DNA of 64,000 bases from Clostridiales bacterium. Lineage in GTDB: Bacteria; Bacillota; Clostridia; Peptostreptococcales; T1SED10-28. The translations under genes and the position numbers were made by a program. Below, piece after piece: positions 17,049-25,287 of this stretch. Location: assembly GCA_007120165.1 (NCBI GenBank), contig SKOH01000021.1, positions 16,892-80,891 on the forward strand. The letters are read 5' to 3'. Under the pieces are notes generated by a model, which was not told where the DNA came from, made no database searches, and was given only the letters and a program-made list of their open reading frames with translations. Within the stretch, counting starts at the first letter, position 1; each line of letters starts with the position of its first letter.

Positions 17049-17876
17049 ATGGAATCAAAAACCATGAAACTACAGGACCGGGATGGAGTGAAGTTTTTCA
17101 CATTCCCTCAATTGGAAACATTAGGATTTATCAAACACGGCTTCAGCACCCGCTACGGCGGGGTAAGCGAGGGACATTACCGCTGGATGAACTTAAGTTT
17201 TTCCAACGGTGATGATAAAGTAACCGTACTGCAGAATTTTCAGTACTTTGCCAAAGCCCTGGGGGTGGACTTAGGGTCCATGGTGCTGTCGGATCAGGAC
17301 CATGGGGTAGTTATCCGACGGGTCCGGGATCAGGACCGGGGAAAAGGTATTATTAAAGAGAAAGACTACCGGGGGGTAGACGCCTTAATTACCAATGTTC
17401 CTGGAATAACCCTGATTACCCAGCATGCCGACTGCGTGCCGCTGTTTTTCACCGATAGTAAAAATAAAGCCGTGGGCATGGCCCATTCCGGTTGGCGGGG
17501 AACCTGGGGAGAGATGGCAAAAAAAACCGTAACCCGAATGAAAGAGGAATTTGGTACCGATCCTAAGGAGCTGTATGTGGGCATCGGGCCCTCCATCGGA
17601 CCCTGTTGTTTTGAAGTGGAAATGGACGTTCTTGAAAAATTACAGGAATTAACGGACTGGCGAAAAGAGGACGTGGTTTTTCAGGGAGAAGGAAAGTACC
17701 GCGTGGATTTATGGCAGCTGAATAAACGGATGCTTCAATCCGCCGGGGTGCCCGAGAGCCGAATTTTTGTTACGGATTTGTGTACCCAGTGTCACCCCGA
17801 TGTGTTTTTCAGTCACCGGGTACATGGCAGACAGCGGGGCAGTCTTGCGGGGATGATTTCGATTGCCGAAGACTAA
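17049..17876 (+). CDS. pgeF: Peptidoglycan editing factor PgeF (YfiH/laccase-domain family)
   Basis: The 275-residue protein belongs to the family once called multicopper polyphenol oxidase. The hallmarks are QHADCVPLFF, GMAHSGWRGTWG, GPSIGPCCFEV and the terminal CTQCHPDVFFSHR, which together place the zinc-binding His/Cys residues. In E. coli the enzyme removes L-serine wrongly built into UDP-MurNAc precursors. A GAAAGGG site precedes the ATG. It lies 70 bases after the helicase and may share its transcript. The family is very clear; the editing role is transferred from the E. coli protein. Confidence 0.92.
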   Translation: MESKTMKLQDRDGVKFFTFPQLETLGFIKHGFSTRYGGVSEGHYRWMNLSFSNGDDKVTVLQNFQYFAKALGVDLGSMVLSDQDHGVVIRRVRDQDRGKGIIKEKDYRGVDALITNVPGITLITQHADCVPLFFTDSKNKAVGMAHSGWRGTWGEMAKKTVTRMKEEFGTDPKELYVGIGPSIGPCCFEVEMDVLEKLQELTDWRKEDVVFQGEGKYRVDLWQLNKRMLQSAGVPESRIFVTDLCTQCHPDVFFSHRVHGRQRGSLAGMISIAED

Positions 17877-18033
17877 GAATCTCAAAAAAAAGGCTAGTCT
17901 CTATCGATAAATAAAAAAATGATACCCATCTTTGATAATCTTTCCAATAAAATTTGAAATACCGGAGAAATAGAGAAAATAAAGGGGAGTTAACAGAAAA
18001 AAAGGGTAACAATCGGGATAGGAGGGGATTAAT

Positions 18034-18783
18034 TTGAAAAATAACAAAGAAGCCATAAAAGAGCTTAAAAGAGTTATTGAAGAAGCCCGAAGTCTCGTTT
18101 TTTTCGGCGGGGCCGGTACTTCAACGGAAAGTGATATTCCTGATTTTCGAAGCAGGGACCAGGGCCTGTATAGTCACGGGAATGAAGAGGTCTATCCTCC
18201 GGAAGTGATCCTCAGTTATCCGTTTTTTTTAAAACATCCGAAAATATTCTATCGATATTACTGGGATAACCTGATTCATGAAAAAGCAGAACCGAATAAA
18301 GCCCATAAAGCCTTGGCCCTTTTGGAAGAAAGAGGAAAGCTGCAGGGAATTATTACCCAGAATGTGGATGGACTCCATCAAAAGGCCGGCAGCCGTAAGG
18401 TTTATGAGCTTCATGGAAGCGTCTATCAGAACTACTGTATGGAATGCCGAGAGCCGTACCGGTTCGAAGATCTGCTGAAAAGTCGTGGGGAGATTCCCCT
18501 TTGCACAAAGTGTCCTGGGATTATCCGACCGGCTGTGACCCTTTACGAGGAACCTTTGAATCTGTCAGTAATCGAAGGCGCTATTGCCGCCATTGAAGAG
18601 GCCGATGTTTTGATTGTCGGCGGCACATCTCTGGTGGTATACCCTGCAGCAGGGTTTTTAGAGTTTTTCCAAGGGAAAAAACTCGTCATCATCAATCGGG
18701 AAAGCACCCCCCGGGATCTTCAGGCGGATTTAGTGATCCAGGGGTCCATCGGCGAGATTTTAGCCGAAGCCGTGGGGATATAA
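18034..18783 (+). CDS. NAD-dependent protein deacylase, sirtuin
   Basis: This is a 249-residue Sir2-type enzyme that uses NAD+ to remove acetyl or other acyl groups from lysines. It shows the NAD-binding GGAGTSTESDIPDFRS near residue 25, TQNVDGLHQKAGS, the catalytic histidine in ELHGSVY, a four-cysteine zinc site (CMEC and CTKC) and VGGTSLVVYPAAG. It lacks an N-terminal extension. The start is TTG with GGAGGGGAT before it. aroA begins 27 bases after its stop, so it probably leads the aro operon, an unusual but harmless partnership. Confidence 0.93.
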   Translation: MKNNKEAIKELKRVIEEARSLVFFGGAGTSTESDIPDFRSRDQGLYSHGNEEVYPPEVILSYPFFLKHPKIFYRYYWDNLIHEKAEPNKAHKALALLEERGKLQGIITQNVDGLHQKAGSRKVYELHGSVYQNYCMECREPYRFEDLLKSRGEIPLCTKCPGIIRPAVTLYEEPLNLSVIEGAIAAIEEADVLIVGGTSLVVYPAAGFLEFFQGKKLVIINRESTPRDLQADLVIQGSIGEILAEAVGI

Positions 18784-18810
18784 AGTCTCAGCAATCATTA
18801 GTCCAGGAAA

Positions 18811-20130
18811 GTGCAGGTGAAGCCGTTGATCAGGATCGATGGAATTGAAAAAGTACAAGGAAAAATTCAAGTGCCGGGGGATAAGTCCATCTCCCATCGG
18901 GCACTGATGCTTCTTAGTATCGGTAAGGGCCCGGGGAAAATCAAGGGTCTGTTAAAAAGTGCTGACGTCCTGGCCACCCTTCGTGCTTTACAGGCCATGG
19001 GCATTGTAATTACTGAAGAAAAGGACGGGGTGCTGGTCCACGGAAAAGGACTCTACGGCCTGCAGGAACCCGTCGATGTATTGGATCTTAAAAACTCCGG
19101 AACTACCATGCGCCTATTATCCGGAATTTTGGCGGGACAGCCCTTTACGTCGGTATTAACCGGCGACGACTCCCTTCGAAGCCGGCCGATGGAGCGGATT
19201 ATCAAACCCCTGCGAAAAATCGGAGCAAACATCTATGGAAGGGCCGGAAACAGTAAAGCGCCATTAGTGATCCTTAAGAGTTCTTTAAAGGGTGGTGTTT
19301 ATCAGGGCGTGGTTGCCAGTGCCCAAGTAAAATCTTCATTGCTGTTGGCCTCGTTATATCACAAGGACAGCTTTACCTATGTGGAATCCCAACGAACCCG
19401 GGATCATACGGAAAGGATGATGGAGTATTTAGGGATTCCTATTGAAGTAGAGGATAATATAATTAAAATGAACCGCAATCATCCATTGATCAATAGTGAT
19501 AAAGAATTTTTCAATAAAGACCTGGAAGTTCCGGGAGATATTTCCTCCGCCGCCTTTTTTATAGCCTTAGCGGCGGGAAGACCGGGTTTTGAGATTATAA
19601 TCGAAAATGTGGGGATCAACCCTACCAGAGTTGGGATTCTGGAAGTTTTCAATGCCATGGGTGCCGACATTACGATTTTGAATGAACGCAGCCTTTCCGG
19701 TGAACCCGTGGGGGACATCAGGGTTCGGGGAAAGACACTGAAAAACATCCCGATATCCGAAGAACGGATTCCTTCGTTGATAGATGAACTTCCCATCATT
19801 GCGGTTATAGCCTCCCAGGCCGAAGGGGATATGGAAATATCCGGCGCCGGAGAGCTGAAGGTAAAAGAATCCGACCGGATCGCTGCAGTTGTAGAAGAAA
19901 TGGGAAAACTCGGGGTAACGATCGAAGAAAAACCCGACGGCATGCGGATCTACGGCGGACAACGAATCCTGGGGGGCAGTGTAAGTTCCCATAGGGACCA
20001 CCGTATTGCCATGTCCCTGGTCATTGCCGGCCTGCTCTCTACGGAAGGTGTCCGCTTAAGCGGGGAAGAGTGCATCGATATTTCCTTTCCCGATTTCTTT
20101 TCGGTGATTGAGGCGTTGCGAAAAAGCTGA
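18811..20130 (+). CDS. aroA: 3-phosphoshikimate 1-carboxyvinyltransferase (EPSP synthase)
   Basis: This enzyme joins phosphoenolpyruvate to shikimate 3-phosphate in the shikimate pathway. The protein (439 residues, normal length) has PGDKSISHRALM near residue 24, NSGTTMRLLSG with GDDSLRSRPM, and KESDRIAAV in the C-terminal lobe. The start is GTG; a second GTG two codons on has better AGGA spacing, so the first residue is uncertain by two. It sits between the sirtuin gene and aroC, and aroB follows, giving three pathway steps in a row. The remaining shikimate genes are not here. Confidence 0.95.
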   Translation: MQVKPLIRIDGIEKVQGKIQVPGDKSISHRALMLLSIGKGPGKIKGLLKSADVLATLRALQAMGIVITEEKDGVLVHGKGLYGLQEPVDVLDLKNSGTTMRLLSGILAGQPFTSVLTGDDSLRSRPMERIIKPLRKIGANIYGRAGNSKAPLVILKSSLKGGVYQGVVASAQVKSSLLLASLYHKDSFTYVESQRTRDHTERMMEYLGIPIEVEDNIIKMNRNHPLINSDKEFFNKDLEVPGDISSAAFFIALAAGRPGFEIIIENVGINPTRVGILEVFNAMGADITILNERSLSGEPVGDIRVRGKTLKNIPISEERIPSLIDELPIIAVIASQAEGDMEISGAGELKVKESDRIAAVVEEMGKLGVTIEEKPDGMRIYGGQRILGGSVSSHRDHRIAMSLVIAGLLSTEGVRLSGEECIDISFPDFFSVIEALRKS

Positions 20131-20228
20131 CCTAGGGTAGAGTTGGTGCTGCCGGCATTGGATTCAAGCGTATTTAACAAAATTTCGCAGCATTATTTAG
20201 CATAATTCGATAGGATAGGAGAGGTAGT

Positions 20229-21419
20229 ATGCTGAAAATACTGACCGCGGGAGAATCCCACGGAAAAGCCTTAGTAGCAGTAATTGAAGGTTTTCCTGCA
20301 GGGGTACCCATCGAGGTGAATAAAATCAACGAAGCCCTTAAAAAACGGCAGCAGGGTTATGGACGGGGAAAAAGAATGGATATAGAATCCGATCAGATAG
20401 AAATCCTCTCCGGCCTTCGGGGAGGATTTACAATGGGAAGTCCCATTGCCTTCAGCATTGCCAATCGGGACTACGTCAACTGGGAAACGGCCATGGACCC
20501 TGTGACCGGTGACCTGGACGAAAGGATCGTAACGAAGGTTCGACCGGGCCATGGAGATTTGCCGGGAGTGATTAAATACGGTTTTGATGATGCCCGAAAT
20601 GTGCTGGAGCGGGCCAGTGCCAGAGAAACCGCCCTGCAGGTAGCGGTGGGGAGCTTTTGCAAACAGCTGCTGAGTAATTTTGACATTCGAAGTTACAGTC
20701 ACGTGGTAGCCATTGGGGGAGAAAGGGTGCCCAGAGAGGGAAATCCTCTTGGAAAATCCGCCGGGGAAAATACTGAAAAAATCCGGGAGACCTCGGGAAC
20801 CGATTCCTACTTACACCGGGTGGAACAGTCGCCGGTTCGCTGTGGAGACCCGGAGACTGAAAGGGCGATGATCGCGGCCATTGATCAGGTAACGGCGGAA
20901 GGGGACTCTCTGGGCGGGGTCTTTGAAGTGATTATTGAAAACCTTCCCGTAGGCCTCGGCAGTTACGTTCAGTCCTATCATAAACTGGACGGCTGTCTTG
21001 CGGGAGCGTTAATGGCTCTGCAGTCGGTAAAGGCTGTGGAAATTGGAGAAGGATTTCCATTAACGGCGAAACCCGGATCTCAAGTGCATGATGAAATTTA
21101 TTATGAAAAGCCCCGGGGCTACTACCGAAAAACCAATCGGGCGGGAGGTATTGAAGGCGGTATGAGCAATGGAGAACCGCTAATAATCCGCTGCGGGGTA
21201 AAGCCCATTCCCACCCTTCGAAAACCGTTAAATACGGTGGATATTCGATCAAAAAAGCCTGAGAAAGCCTCGAAGGAGCGAAGCGACCACTGCGCCGTAC
21301 CTTCCGCTTCCTTGGCGGGAGAGGCCATAGCCTTAATAGAAGTGACCAAAAGCCTGTTAACTTCCTACGGGAAGGATTCCCTGGAAAAGATGGTGAGCCG
21401 ATGGAAAAACGATGGATAA
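20229..21419 (+). CDS. aroC: Chorismate synthase
   Basis: This enzyme makes chorismate from EPSP using reduced FMN. The family opening AGESHGKALVAVIEG is present, followed by KKRQQGYGRGKRM, RPGHGDLPGVIKYG and RASARETALQVAVG, and near the end RSDHCAVPSASLAGEA. At 396 residues the length is normal. AGGATAGGAGAGG precedes the ATG. The gene runs into aroB with a 19-base overlap, which implies coupled translation. Confidence 0.96.
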   Translation: MLKILTAGESHGKALVAVIEGFPAGVPIEVNKINEALKKRQQGYGRGKRMDIESDQIEILSGLRGGFTMGSPIAFSIANRDYVNWETAMDPVTGDLDERIVTKVRPGHGDLPGVIKYGFDDARNVLERASARETALQVAVGSFCKQLLSNFDIRSYSHVVAIGGERVPREGNPLGKSAGENTEKIRETSGTDSYLHRVEQSPVRCGDPETERAMIAAIDQVTAEGDSLGGVFEVIIENLPVGLGSYVQSYHKLDGCLAGALMALQSVKAVEIGEGFPLTAKPGSQVHDEIYYEKPRGYYRKTNRAGGIEGGMSNGEPLIIRCGVKPIPTLRKPLNTVDIRSKKPEKASKERSDHCAVPSASLAGEAIALIEVTKSLLTSYGKDSLEKMVSRWKNDG

Positions 21420-22522
21420 ATACTGGAAATAATGAAGGATATCCCCTGATGATCGGTCAGGATTTAATAGAAAGCCTCTTGGAAACCGAGATGGCAGCAT
21501 CCGGAGACACTGCGGGATGGGTACTGATTACCGATCAGAATGTAGAGCGAATCTATCACCGAATAATTCAAGACTTAAAGGCCGGGGCGGAGGAACTTTC
21601 CCTGCCTTTTTTGACGTTGGCTATTCCACCGGGGGAGAGCAGCAAAAGTCTATCAAAGGTGGAAGACCTTGCAGGCATCATGGCCCGGGAGGGTTTTGGA
21701 CGAAAAACAAAAATCATTGCCCTAGGGGGAGGGGTGGTGGGAGATATGGCCGGCTTTTTAGCTTCGATTTATATGCGGGGGGTGGCGTATATACAAATAC
21801 CCACAACACTGCTTTCTCAGGTGGACAGCAGCATCGGCGGAAAAACCGGGGTCAACCTTTTAGAAGGGAAAAATCTGTTAGGGAGCTTTTATCCGCCGAA
21901 AAGTGTATGGATTGACGGAAACTTTCTTACTACCCTCAAAAGGGAAGACTGGATTAATGGTTATGGAGAACTTCTAAAACACGGCATAATAAAAGATCCC
22001 CAGCTATTTACGGACCTTGAACGAAAACTCCAACAGAACAGCCTTTTCGATACCGACAGCAGGAGCTTAGAAAGGCTGACATTATTAATTCTTAAGGGGA
22101 TCAGCGTCAAACAGGAAATCGTCGAAGCCGATGAAAAGGAAGAGGGGCTCCGAAGACTGCTAAACTACGGTCATACCTTCGGACATGCCTTAGAGGCCCT
22201 ATATCACTATCAAGGATACAGTCATGGAACAGCAGTCCTTAAAGGGATGATTTGGGAGGGGGAAATGGCGCTCCATTTAGGGATCCTTAATAAAGAAGAT
22301 TTTAGACGGATTAGGGCTTTGATTGAAGGGATACTTCCTCAGGGAAGCGCGCTGCCCTCGTTGGAAAAGGATCTGGAGGCTTTGATTCATTATATGAAAC
22401 GGGATAAGAAGAATAGAAATAGGAAAATTTCCTTCATACTGCCGGAAAAAATCGGGAAAGTCCGGGAGGAATTTTTAGAAGAGGAAAAACTGCGGGAAAT
22501 ACTTGCAAAAAGAAAAATTTAA
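21401..22522 (+). CDS. aroB: 3-dehydroquinate synthase
   Basis: This NAD- and zinc-dependent enzyme closes the ring in the second step of the shikimate pathway. Visible signatures are LGGGVVGDMAGFLASIYMRG, PTTLLSQVDSSIGGKTGVN, the metal-binding GELLKHGII, and LLNYGHTFGHALE with its zinc histidines. The length of 373 residues is typical. Its start lies inside the end of aroC. It is placed last in the sirtuin-aroA-aroC-aroB unit. Confidence 0.95.
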   Translation: MEKRWINTGNNEGYPLMIGQDLIESLLETEMAASGDTAGWVLITDQNVERIYHRIIQDLKAGAEELSLPFLTLAIPPGESSKSLSKVEDLAGIMAREGFGRKTKIIALGGGVVGDMAGFLASIYMRGVAYIQIPTTLLSQVDSSIGGKTGVNLLEGKNLLGSFYPPKSVWIDGNFLTTLKREDWINGYGELLKHGIIKDPQLFTDLERKLQQNSLFDTDSRSLERLTLLILKGISVKQEIVEADEKEEGLRRLLNYGHTFGHALEALYHYQGYSHGTAVLKGMIWEGEMALHLGILNKEDFRRIRALIEGILPQGSALPSLEKDLEALIHYMKRDKKNRNRKISFILPEKIGKVREEFLEEEKLREILAKRKI

Positions 22523-22643
22523 AATATCTTAGGAAGAAATAATTAAAGCGCCGCCGATAAAAACTTCTCGATTGAATGGACCTAACAGGGGTATATATGA
22601 AAGTGTTAGATAAGAAAATAACAAAGGAGAGGGGCGCTTACCA

Positions 22644-24332
22644 TTGGATTTTAATCTATTAATCGGAGGTTCCGCAGGACAGGGAATCGACACGTTGGGA
22701 ACACTGTTGGAAAAGGTATTGCAACGCAGTTCCTACTATTTATTTACTAATAAAGACTATATGTCCCGAATTCGAGGAGGCCATAACTTTAATCAAATCC
22801 GCTTTGGATCGAAACCGATCTACAGCCATAAAAATGCATTGGACGCGATTGTGGCCTTTGATGAAACCACCGTCACAGAACATCTTTCAAGACTGAAGGA
22901 AGGCGGTAAAATACTGCTGGATGAGTCTCTGAAGGATGAAATAGACGTATCTGAGGATCAAGTGGTTTATTTGCCGTTAAAAGAAGGGGCAAAGGAAGTG
23001 GGAAATCCTAAGGTTTTCAGTGTGGTTTTTCTCGGAGCCTTAATTAAAGCCCTGGATCTGGATTTGAAAATCGGAAAGAAAATTTTAGAGAAAACCTTTA
23101 AGGAAAAGCTGCTTGAGGTTAATCACAAGGCATTGATCAAGGGCTTTGAGATGGATCTTAATTCCTGGGATCTGAAAAAGCCGGAAAATACCGATCAGCG
23201 GATTATGATTAACAGCAATGAGGCCATTGCTCTGGGTGCCCTGGCGGCAGGAGTAACTTTTTACAGTGCCTATCCCATGACCCCATCCACAAGCATCATG
23301 GAGTTTCTAGCCGCCAATCAGAAAAAAGCGAGGATTGTTGTGGAGCAGGCAGAGGACGAAATTGCAGCGATTAATATGGCCATCGGGGCGTCCTACGCAG
23401 GCATTCGGGCGATGACCGGAACCTCCGGAGGAGGGTTTTCATTAATGGCGGAAGCTTTAGGACTTGCAGGGATTACGGAAACGCCCCTGGTTGTGGCCAA
23501 TGTTCAGCGGCCGGGCCCCGCCACCGGGTTTCCCACCCGAACCGAACAAAGCGACTTAAGCTTTATCTTAACCGCCTCCCATGGGGAGATTTCAAGAATG
23601 GTCACGGTTATGAGAACCCCGGAAGAAGCGTTTTATAAAACCGCCAGAGCCTTTAACATCTCAGAGAAATATCAGACTTTGGTAATTCTTATGAATGATC
23701 AGTACCTGGCGGATGCCAATCAGACCATCAAACCCTTTGATTTTAGCAAAATTCAAATTGACCGATATATTGCAGGGGAAGAGGATCTTCCAAAGGGAGA
23801 TTATCAGCGCTATCGGTTTACCGAGGACGGCATATCCCCCCGGATTATTCCCGGCAAAATTCCCGGGAAAACGGTGCTGGCGGATAGTGATGAACACGAT
23901 GAAAACGGTAATATTACCGAATCTGCCGAGGTCCGTATTAAGATGATGGATAAGCGGATGAATAAGATGAAAGCCTTGGCAGAAGAGGTGGAGGAGCCCT
24001 GGTTTATCGGGAAGGAAAATCCGGAAATCCTGTTGGTAGGGTGGGGTTCCACATACGGAACACTTCGGGAAACCGTGGAAATTCTACAGGAAGAAGGACA
24101 TTCCATCGGCGCTTTGAGTTTCGGAGACCTGTACCCGCTGCCGACAAAAGTATTAAAAGAGAAAGTACAAGGAGCGAAAAAAATAATTAATGTGGAGCAA
24201 AACTATACGGGACAATTCGCGAAGCTGATTCGTCAGGAGACCGGCATTGCCTTTGACCACTCCATTTTAAAATACGACGGACGGCAAATTGCTCTGGAAG
24301 AACTGATTGAATCAGTAAAGGAGGTATTATAA
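22644..24332 (+). CDS. korA: 2-oxoacid:ferredoxin oxidoreductase, alpha subunit with fused gamma domain
   Basis: The first 180 residues are the gamma-type domain (GGSAGQGIDTLGTLLEK) and the rest is the alpha domain (GALAAGVTFYSAYPMTPSTSIMEF, then MTGTSGGGFSLMAEALG). This fused layout is the two-subunit form typical of 2-oxoglutarate or broad 2-oxoacid:ferredoxin oxidoreductases, which make acyl-CoA, CO2 and reduced ferredoxin. The start is TTG after AAAGGAGAGGGG; the next ATG would lose conserved sequence. Stop and start overlap (TAATG) with korB. No 4Fe-4S delta subunit is adjacent, so ferredoxin must be encoded elsewhere. Confidence 0.92.
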   Translation: MDFNLLIGGSAGQGIDTLGTLLEKVLQRSSYYLFTNKDYMSRIRGGHNFNQIRFGSKPIYSHKNALDAIVAFDETTVTEHLSRLKEGGKILLDESLKDEIDVSEDQVVYLPLKEGAKEVGNPKVFSVVFLGALIKALDLDLKIGKKILEKTFKEKLLEVNHKALIKGFEMDLNSWDLKKPENTDQRIMINSNEAIALGALAAGVTFYSAYPMTPSTSIMEFLAANQKKARIVVEQAEDEIAAINMAIGASYAGIRAMTGTSGGGFSLMAEALGLAGITETPLVVANVQRPGPATGFPTRTEQSDLSFILTASHGEISRMVTVMRTPEEAFYKTARAFNISEKYQTLVILMNDQYLADANQTIKPFDFSKIQIDRYIAGEEDLPKGDYQRYRFTEDGISPRIIPGKIPGKTVLADSDEHDENGNITESAEVRIKMMDKRMNKMKALAEEVEEPWFIGKENPEILLVGWGSTYGTLRETVEILQEEGHSIGALSFGDLYPLPTKVLKEKVQGAKKIINVEQNYTGQFAKLIRQETGIAFDHSILKYDGRQIALEELIESVKEVL

Positions 24333-25189
24333 TGGACCAGCAAAATCTCTTTGACTGCAGTGAAGAAAAAGCCTGGTGCCCCGGCTGTGGAAATCATGGT
24401 CTGTTGGAAGGCATTAAACAGGCATTACAGGAACTGGGAAAAGAGCCGCATCAGGTGGTAGTGGCCTCGGGAATCGGCCAGGCGGCGAAACTTCCCCATT
24501 ATATTAAGGCCAACGGCTTTAACGGTCTTCACGGTCGGGCGATTCCTCCGGCGGTAGGGATTAAAATTGCCAATCCGGATTTAACGGTAATCATCCATTC
24601 CGGGGATGGCGACTCCTACGGTGAAGGGGGAAATCACTTCCTGCACAATGTAAGAAGAAACATGGACATCACCCATTTTGTCCATGACAATCAAATCTAC
24701 GGGCTGACAAAAGGCCAGGCCTCTCCCACTTCCCGACCCGGTCACGTTACCGGTATTCAAACCGAAGGGGTGATTCTACAGCCCTTTAATCCCATTGCAA
24801 CTGCCATCAGCCTCGGATGCGGTTTTGTGGCTAGAACCTTTATGGGGGACAGGGAGCATATGGTGGAAATCATGAAAGCCGCCATTAAGCATCGGGGCTA
24901 CGCCTTAGTGGATATTTTCCAGCCCTGCGTAGTTTTTAACAAAATCAATACCTTTAAGTGGTATAAGGATCATGTCTACAAACTGGAAGAGGATTACGAT
25001 CCCGGGGATAAAGTCGCAGCTTTTCAAAAGTCCTTGGAGTTTGATGATGGCATTCCCATCGGCATTATCTACAAAGAAGACCGGCCCCCCTTCCTGGATA
25101 CCATCGAATATTTAAGTGAGGAAAAACCCTTAGTGGACCGGGACTTGGATCCGAAGAACGCAGAGGAATTCATGGATCAGTTTTATTAA
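24332..25189 (+). CDS. korB: 2-oxoacid:ferredoxin oxidoreductase, beta subunit
   Basis: This is the thiamine pyrophosphate-binding subunit of 285 residues. CPGCGNHGLL near the start carries two of the cluster cysteines, the TPP motif is GDGDSYGEGGNHF, and the third cluster cysteine region lies in IFQPCVVFN. It works with the alpha/gamma protein encoded immediately upstream, probably in amino-acid or 2-oxoacid fermentation. GGAGG lies before the ATG, inside the end of korA. The substrate range (2-oxoglutarate, branched-chain or pyruvate) cannot be told from sequence alone. Confidence 0.92.
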   Translation: MDQQNLFDCSEEKAWCPGCGNHGLLEGIKQALQELGKEPHQVVVASGIGQAAKLPHYIKANGFNGLHGRAIPPAVGIKIANPDLTVIIHSGDGDSYGEGGNHFLHNVRRNMDITHFVHDNQIYGLTKGQASPTSRPGHVTGIQTEGVILQPFNPIATAISLGCGFVARTFMGDREHMVEIMKAAIKHRGYALVDIFQPCVVFNKINTFKWYKDHVYKLEEDYDPGDKVAAFQKSLEFDDGIPIGIIYKEDRPPFLDTIEYLSEEKPLVDRDLDPKNAEEFMDQFY

Positions 25190-25220
25190 AACCATGTATA
25201 GCACTTCAATTTTAAAATAA

Positions 25221-25266
25221 AATAAGAAAGGTCGAAAACCCCCACCGGTTTTCGACCTTTCTTATT
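25221..25266. terminator. Bidirectional terminator with perfect 20-bp stem
   Basis: AATAAGAAAGGTCGAAAACC is exactly complementary to 25247-25266 across a six-base loop. It ends korAB on the plus strand and the YgiQ-type gene on the minus strand. Confidence 0.92.
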
Positions 25267-25287
25267 GCGCTTTATTTATAATCGTCA

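Noticed and set aside
17877-18033. A-rich gap between pgeF and the sirtuin gene
   Set aside because: I looked for a terminator, promoter and small ORF. Nothing convincing was seen apart from the sirtuin ribosome site.
20271-20702. Long minus-strand ORFs inside aroC and aroA
   Set aside because: They are shadows of strongly conserved plus-strand enzymes and lack ribosome sites and family likeness.
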